NCBI GenBank assembly: GCA_903896925.1
Contig: CAITZM010000101.1
Span: 1-64,000 of the forward strand
Length of the DNA: 64,000 nt
Direction: 5' to 3'
DNA from: an uncultured Lentisphaerota bacterium
GTDB taxonomy: Bacteria; Verrucomicrobiota; Kiritimatiellia; CAIQIC01
Positions 60,663 to 64,000 of the stretch are shown here, piece by piece. The translations under genes were made by a program, and so were the position numbers. Below the pieces are notes generated by a model. It ran no database searches and was not told the DNA's origin. It saw only the letters and a list, made by a program, of their open reading frames with translations. The stretch's first letter is position 1. Each line of letters begins with the position of its first letter.

Positions 60663-61367
60663 TCATGCGGCCGACGTCCCTTCGTGTAGCTGCACCGCAC
60701 CGAGGGCCTCTGGAGTTGCCGCTGGACCCCAAGTCGGAGCCAACGGCAGCGGGTGGTCGGCCGGCGGATGAGCGAAAACACTAGCGCCAGGCAGGGTCAG
60801 CGTCAAGGGGACTTTCGCCCCACACCTGCGCTTGAGCCCCTCGGCCCGCAGCCAGACGCGTCCTGCCGCCAGCCAGCTGCTGACATCCACCGCAAGGCCC
60901 TGCACCGCCCAGGTATGGTCATCGACAACAAGATCCTGCAGAAGACCTTGTTCTTCATCGCCTTCACCAGCGAGAACCCGCGCGCCCAGCAGGCCCCTTA
61001 GACTCTGCAGGCGGGAGAGGGTGGCGCGGGAAGCCGGCCGCTCCGTGTCATAAGTCGGCAGGCCATAGAAGGCGCGCAGACCACTCGCCTGCGGCCAGGG
61101 ATTATTCCTGCCGAGGGCCACCGCCGGGCTGTTCCGGACCGTGGCTTGGCTCAGGAACACGGACAGCCAGCCGATTTCCCGGTCGATGCGGCGGATCATC
61201 GCAGGTGCGAGCAAAAACCGGCCCGGCCCCGTCTTTTCGCCTCCGGTCACGGCCAGATACCGGACGTGCCAGTCCGCGTCATCAACATACAGGTCCGTCA
61301 CCACCCCCAAGCTCCCGTCGCGTCCATGGACGCGATAACCCGGCACTTCACTTAAATCCCATAGCAT
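60663..61367 (-). CDS. PRC-barrel domain protein
   Basis: A 234-residue protein with two PRC-barrel-like domains: MLWDLSEVPGYRVHGRDGSLGVVTDLYVDDADWHVRY at the start and GARVLAGEGDEEQGLLQDLVVDDHTWAV near 150. Repeats of this type are soluble beta-barrels in bacteria, often with stress response genes. GGAAGGAG precedes the ATG at 61367. There is no signal peptide. It lies 61 bases ahead of the zinc ribbon gene. Function unknown. Confidence 0.88.
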   Translation of the reverse strand: MLWDLSEVPGYRVHGRDGSLGVVTDLYVDDADWHVRYLAVTGGEKTGPGRFLLAPAMIRRIDREIGWLSVFLSQATVRNSPAVALGRNNPWPQASGLRAFYGLPTYDTERPASRATLSRLQSLRGLLGARVLAGEGDEEQGLLQDLVVDDHTWAVQGLAVDVSSWLAAGRVWLRAEGLKRRCGAKVPLTLTLPGASVFAHPPADHPLPLAPTWGPAATPEALGAVQLHEGTSAA

Positions 61368-61403
61368 GGCTAGACTCCTTCCTGATGGGCTGCTGGCTGG
61401 TGC

Positions 61404-61456
61404 TGCGAGACCGGCGCCCCCCACCCCTTTTCCAAGGGGGGAGAGGCGCCAGGCAG
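61404..61456. repeat. hairpin between HPF-like and PRC genes
   Basis: GGCGCC arms enclose CCCC and GGGG-rich strands around a CCTTTTCCAAGG centre. It lies in the gap between two minus-strand genes. Role unknown; it may mark an mRNA processing or partial termination site. Confidence 0.45.
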
Positions 61457-61473
61457 CTGACAGCGCAACGCCT

Positions 61474-61818
61474 CTAGGCACCCGTGAGCCCCCGCGGGTT
61501 GCCGCGCAACTGGAGGTTGCCCTTCAGGCGCAGCATGCGGTGAGCCTTGCGTTCGCGAATTTGCCGTTTCAGTTCGATCTGCACCTTGCGCCACGCAGCC
61601 CGCGGGGTGTGATCGCTCGCCATCGCGTGCAAGTCGGGACCCGGCACCACCAGCCAGACCGAGGCCCGGCACGCCGGCGATTTCTCCCGTGCCTGCTCCA
61701 GCACGACCCGGGCACATTCGATGGAAAGCCCCTGCTGGAGCTCCTTGAGTTCCTGTTCCACATAACCGCGCAGGCCGGACATCCGGTCCAGGCTGCGCAT
61801 CTGCAATTCGATCTTCAT
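61474..61818 (-). CDS. HPF/RaiA-like ribosome hibernation protein
   Basis: A 114-residue protein with the short HPF (S30AE) fold: MKIELQMRSLDRMSGLRGYVEQEL, VVLEQAREK, ASVWLVVPGPDLHAMASDH and a basic helix RKVQIELKRQIRERKAHR. It would bind ribosomes and hibernate them in stress. AGGAG precedes the ATG at 61818. It leads a run of minus-strand stress-type genes (PRC, zinc ribbon, ExoD, pump). The long C-terminal domain of long-form HPF is absent. Confidence 0.82.
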   Translation of the reverse strand: MKIELQMRSLDRMSGLRGYVEQELKELQQGLSIECARVVLEQAREKSPACRASVWLVVPGPDLHAMASDHTPRAAWRKVQIELKRQIRERKAHRMLRLKGNLQLRGNPRGLTGA

Positions 61819-61960
61819 GCTGCTCTGCTCCTGACTGTCTATAAGCGTTGCTCTTGTTTCCGCTGCGGCGACGACAGGGCACAGGATTCCGGCGTTGGTC
61901 AGGACGGAAACGGGGCCGCTGGTCGCCGGGCCATGTCGGATGGCCGGTAACGAACGGGGA

Positions 61961-62341
61961 TCAGGACAGGCAGGAGGGCGCACGCGGCTGGGGGGCGGCG
62001 CGGAGGCGGAACTGCCACGTGCAGGCCAGACTCAGCACCTCGACCGATGGGGAAAGGCCGTGGTCGGCAGGACATAAAAGAGAAGCCGGCTTGAACACCG
62101 CCTGAGCCGCTGGCGTTGTACCGACGGGTTCGGGGCGATGCCGCCGGGCGGGATAGGACGCCACAGCGTCCGCGTTCGAAGCGTGCCCGGAAAGTTCCTG
62201 CGGTGGTGCATCCGCCGCAGCCCGGGCCTGGTCCCGGGCCTCAACGCCCGCGGTCCAGACCGGCCCGCTTAAAGAGCCCAGCGATAACACCAGCCATAAT
62301 GCCGGCAGTACCAAGGCCCAGCTGATGCGCACGCGATGCAT
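61961..62341 (-). CDS. small exported protein of unknown function
   Basis: A 126-residue open frame with a signal-like segment (ISWALVLPALWLVLSLGSL). The mature part is Ala/Pro-rich (AAADAPPQEL, VASYPARRHRPEP, KPASLLCPADHG) and shows no known domain. There is no clear ribosome binding site. It lies upstream of the HPF-like gene on the same strand. It is supported mainly by the signal peptide and may not be real. Confidence 0.45.
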   Translation of the reverse strand: MHRVRISWALVLPALWLVLSLGSLSGPVWTAGVEARDQARAAADAPPQELSGHASNADAVASYPARRHRPEPVGTTPAAQAVFKPASLLCPADHGLSPSVEVLSLACTWQFRLRAAPQPRAPSCLS

Positions 62342-62486
62342 GTCGAGTTAGACCGCCCCGTGTAAAAAACGTTCATCGCAGCGACGCGGCGCAGGCGGGT
62401 GATGAAATAATCGGCGCGGTTTTCCGTTTGCTCTTCGCGGCGCGAAAGGGCAAGTTGGCCGGGTGGTCACGGTGGAAAGGGAGCAC

Positions 62487-64000
62487 ATGTATAAGAAATT
62501 CTGGCTGGCGGTGGGCCTATGGGTGGCGGGGACGGCAGGGGCGGCCGAGAAATTTCCGTTCGTCATCCCGGGCGACGATGCCACGCCGTCGGTGACGGAC
62601 TTTTCGGGCTTGAACGGCCGGTCGGCGGGCGCGGATGGCTTTGTCCGCATCAAGGACGGCCATTTCTACACCGATTCCGGCCGGCTGCGGATCTGGGGCG
62701 TGAACACCTGTTTCGGCGCCGATTATCCCGCACACACCAATGCCGACGCCGCGGCGGCGCACATGGCGAAGCTGGGCATCAATGCGGTGCGCGTGCACCA
62801 CCACGAGACGCAGCCGGCGCCGCGCGGCATCCTGACGCCGCCCAAGAACGGCAGGCGCGAACTGGACCCGGTGATGCTCGACCGGCAGGATTACTTCCTC
62901 GACCAGCTCCACAAGCACGGGATCTATGCCAACCTCAACCTGCACGTGGGCCGCGAGTTCAGCCAGGCGGAGGGGTTTGTGGGCAGCGGGGAGCTGCGGG
63001 ATTTCCACTACGACAAGTTCCTGATCTACTTCGAGCCGCGGATGCGGGCGGAGTTCAAGGAGTTCTGCCGCGCCTACCTGCACCACGTGAACCCCTACCG
63101 CCAGTTGCGGCGGGCGGATGATCCGGGGATCGCCGTCGTGGAGATCACCAACGAGAACAGCTTCAACACGCTCGGTCTGCCGGTGGCCCTGAAATTGCCG
63201 GAGCCCTACCGTGCGGAATTTCTCCGGCAATGGAACGCCTGGCTCACGCAACGCTACAGTTCGACGGCGGACTTAAAACGTTCCTGGTCGGCCGGCTTCG
63301 AGCCGCCGGGCCCGGAGATCTGCAAGCTCGATGGCGCCGCGGCCAGCCTCGGCGCGTGGCGGCTGCACCCCGGGCGCGACGGCAAGCTGCGGACGGTGTT
63401 CAACGAGGCCGGGCCGACCGCGCAGGCGCGGGCGCTGCACGTGGTGATCGAGAAGCCATGCAGCGGCGTCGGCAACGAACTGATGCTCGGCAACCTCAAG
63501 CTCGAGGCGGGCCGGTCCTATACGCTGGCGTTCGACGTGCGCGCGTCGGAGCCGCGGCGCCTGCACTTCGACGTGTCGCGGCAGGGCAAGCCGGACTGGA
63601 GCGCGGCCGGGCTGGGCGCGGATGAAACGGTCGGCAAGACCTGGCAGCATATCGAACGCACCTTCCGCGTCACCGACGTGCCGGAGGGCGGCTTGCGGCT
63701 CTGCTACAAGTTCCCCGGAGCCGGCGACCTCTGGCTGGCGGGCGTCAGCCTGCGGCGCGGCGGGCCGGAGCACCTGCTGCCGGCGGACCAGCAGCTCGAG
63801 ACCGCGAGCATCTCGTTCCCCTCGCCCTCCAGCGTCCCAGCCATGGCCGACTTCAAGGAATTCATGGTGGCGGTGGAGACGGGCTTCATCACCGACCTGA
63901 TGTCCTTCCTGAAGAAGGACCTCGGCGTGAAGATGCCGATCACGGCCTCGCAGATCACCTACCACGGCGCGCCCATCGTCGCGGCGACCTGCGACTACAC
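62487..64000 (+). CDS. exported glycoside hydrolase, cellulase-type (cut by right edge)
   Basis: The frame opens at ATG 62487 with GGAAAGGGAGC ahead and runs to the right edge without a stop. The visible 504 residues begin with a signal peptide (FWLAVGLWVAGTAGA), then a GH-A clan TIM-barrel: NGRSAGADGFVRIKDGHFY, IWGVNTCFGADYP, LGINAVRVHHHET, LHKHGIYANLNLHVGREF, and IAVVEITNENSFNT, where Glu223 is the likely acid/base. From about residue 290 a CBM-like beta-sandwich (SYTLAFDVRASEPRRLHFDV) seems to be inserted, then the text returns to TIM-barrel type sequence (ADFKEFMVAVETGF). The nucleophile lies beyond the window. The fold is similar to GH5-like exported hydrolases. Confidence 0.85.
   Translation, partial: MYKKFWLAVGLWVAGTAGAAEKFPFVIPGDDATPSVTDFSGLNGRSAGADGFVRIKDGHFYTDSGRLRIWGVNTCFGADYPAHTNADAAAAHMAKLGINAVRVHHHETQPAPRGILTPPKNGRRELDPVMLDRQDYFLDQLHKHGIYANLNLHVGREFSQAEGFVGSGELRDFHYDKFLIYFEPRMRAEFKEFCRAYLHHVNPYRQLRRADDPGIAVVEITNENSFNTLGLPVALKLPEPYRAEFLRQWNAWLTQRYSSTADLKRSWSAGFEPPGPEICKLDGAAASLGAWRLHPGRDGKLRTVFNEAGPTAQARALHVVIEKPCSGVGNELMLGNLKLEAGRSYTLAFDVRASEPRRLHFDVSRQGKPDWSAAGLGADETVGKTWQHIERTFRVTDVPEGGLRLCYKFPGAGDLWLAGVSLRRGGPEHLLPADQQLETASISFPSPSSVPAMADFKEFMVAVETGFITDLMSFLKKDLGVKMPITASQITYHGAPIVAATCDY

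Overview
The window is high-GC DNA from a bacterium that I would place in the PVC group (Verrucomicrobiota, Kiritimatiellota or Lentisphaerota). The placement is inferred from content: a PEP-CTERM protein built of autotransporter-type strand repeats, three Tat-exported Gfo/Idh/MocA oxidoreductases, ThuA, large exported beta-helix proteins, several exported glycoside hydrolases, and spacers full of palindromic and short tandem repeats. No rRNA or taxonomic marker is present to confirm it.

Layout. 1-800: right part of an IS transposase. 850-8800: a PAS/AraC regulator facing a sugar-oxidation operon (Gfo/Idh/MocA, two xylose-isomerase-like TIM barrels, alpha/beta hydrolase), then an exported FAD oxidoreductase. 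9581-13812: a lipoprotein made of about twenty aromatic-Pro repeats, glmM, and a GlmU-like left-handed beta-helix protein. 14190-16590: promoter, TPP riboswitch, terminator and thiS-thiG-thiH. 16900-22570: exported metallophosphoesterase, metallo-beta-lactamase-fold protein, small lipoprotein and outer-membrane barrel, separated by repeat-rich spacers. 22570-32230: LamG/beta-helix protein, small exported protein, two paralogous Gfo/Idh/MocA genes flanking a DUF4143 ATPase, PAP2 phosphatase and tRNA-Lys. 32300-47740: DUF192 protein, 1582-residue PEP-CTERM protein, GH2 enzyme, ThuA protein, beta-helix/PDZ protein and DUF3300 protein. 47900-52600: hypF-hypC-hypD-hypE. 52600-57000: DUF4412-like protein, SDR, WbsX/GH99-like protein and an unknown exported protein. 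57046-61818: a minus-strand stress-type cluster (HPF-like, PRC-barrel, zinc ribbon, ExoD, P-type ATPase). The right edge cuts an exported GH-like gene.

The genes fit a scavenger of complex polysaccharide: exported hydrolases and beta-helix proteins to cut and bind glycans, and exported NAD(P)- or FAD-dependent enzymes with TIM-barrel partners to oxidise and rearrange sugars. The hyp genes imply a [NiFe] hydrogenase elsewhere.

The least explained part is the non-coding DNA. I see at least six related palindromic elements with doubled ATGATTCTG ends; two pairs of TTCCA/TGGAA palindromes with identical 31-bp phasing ahead of two unrelated genes; several hairpin families whose arms change together while loop and flank persist; and short tandem repeats that have run into the ends or interior of real genes.
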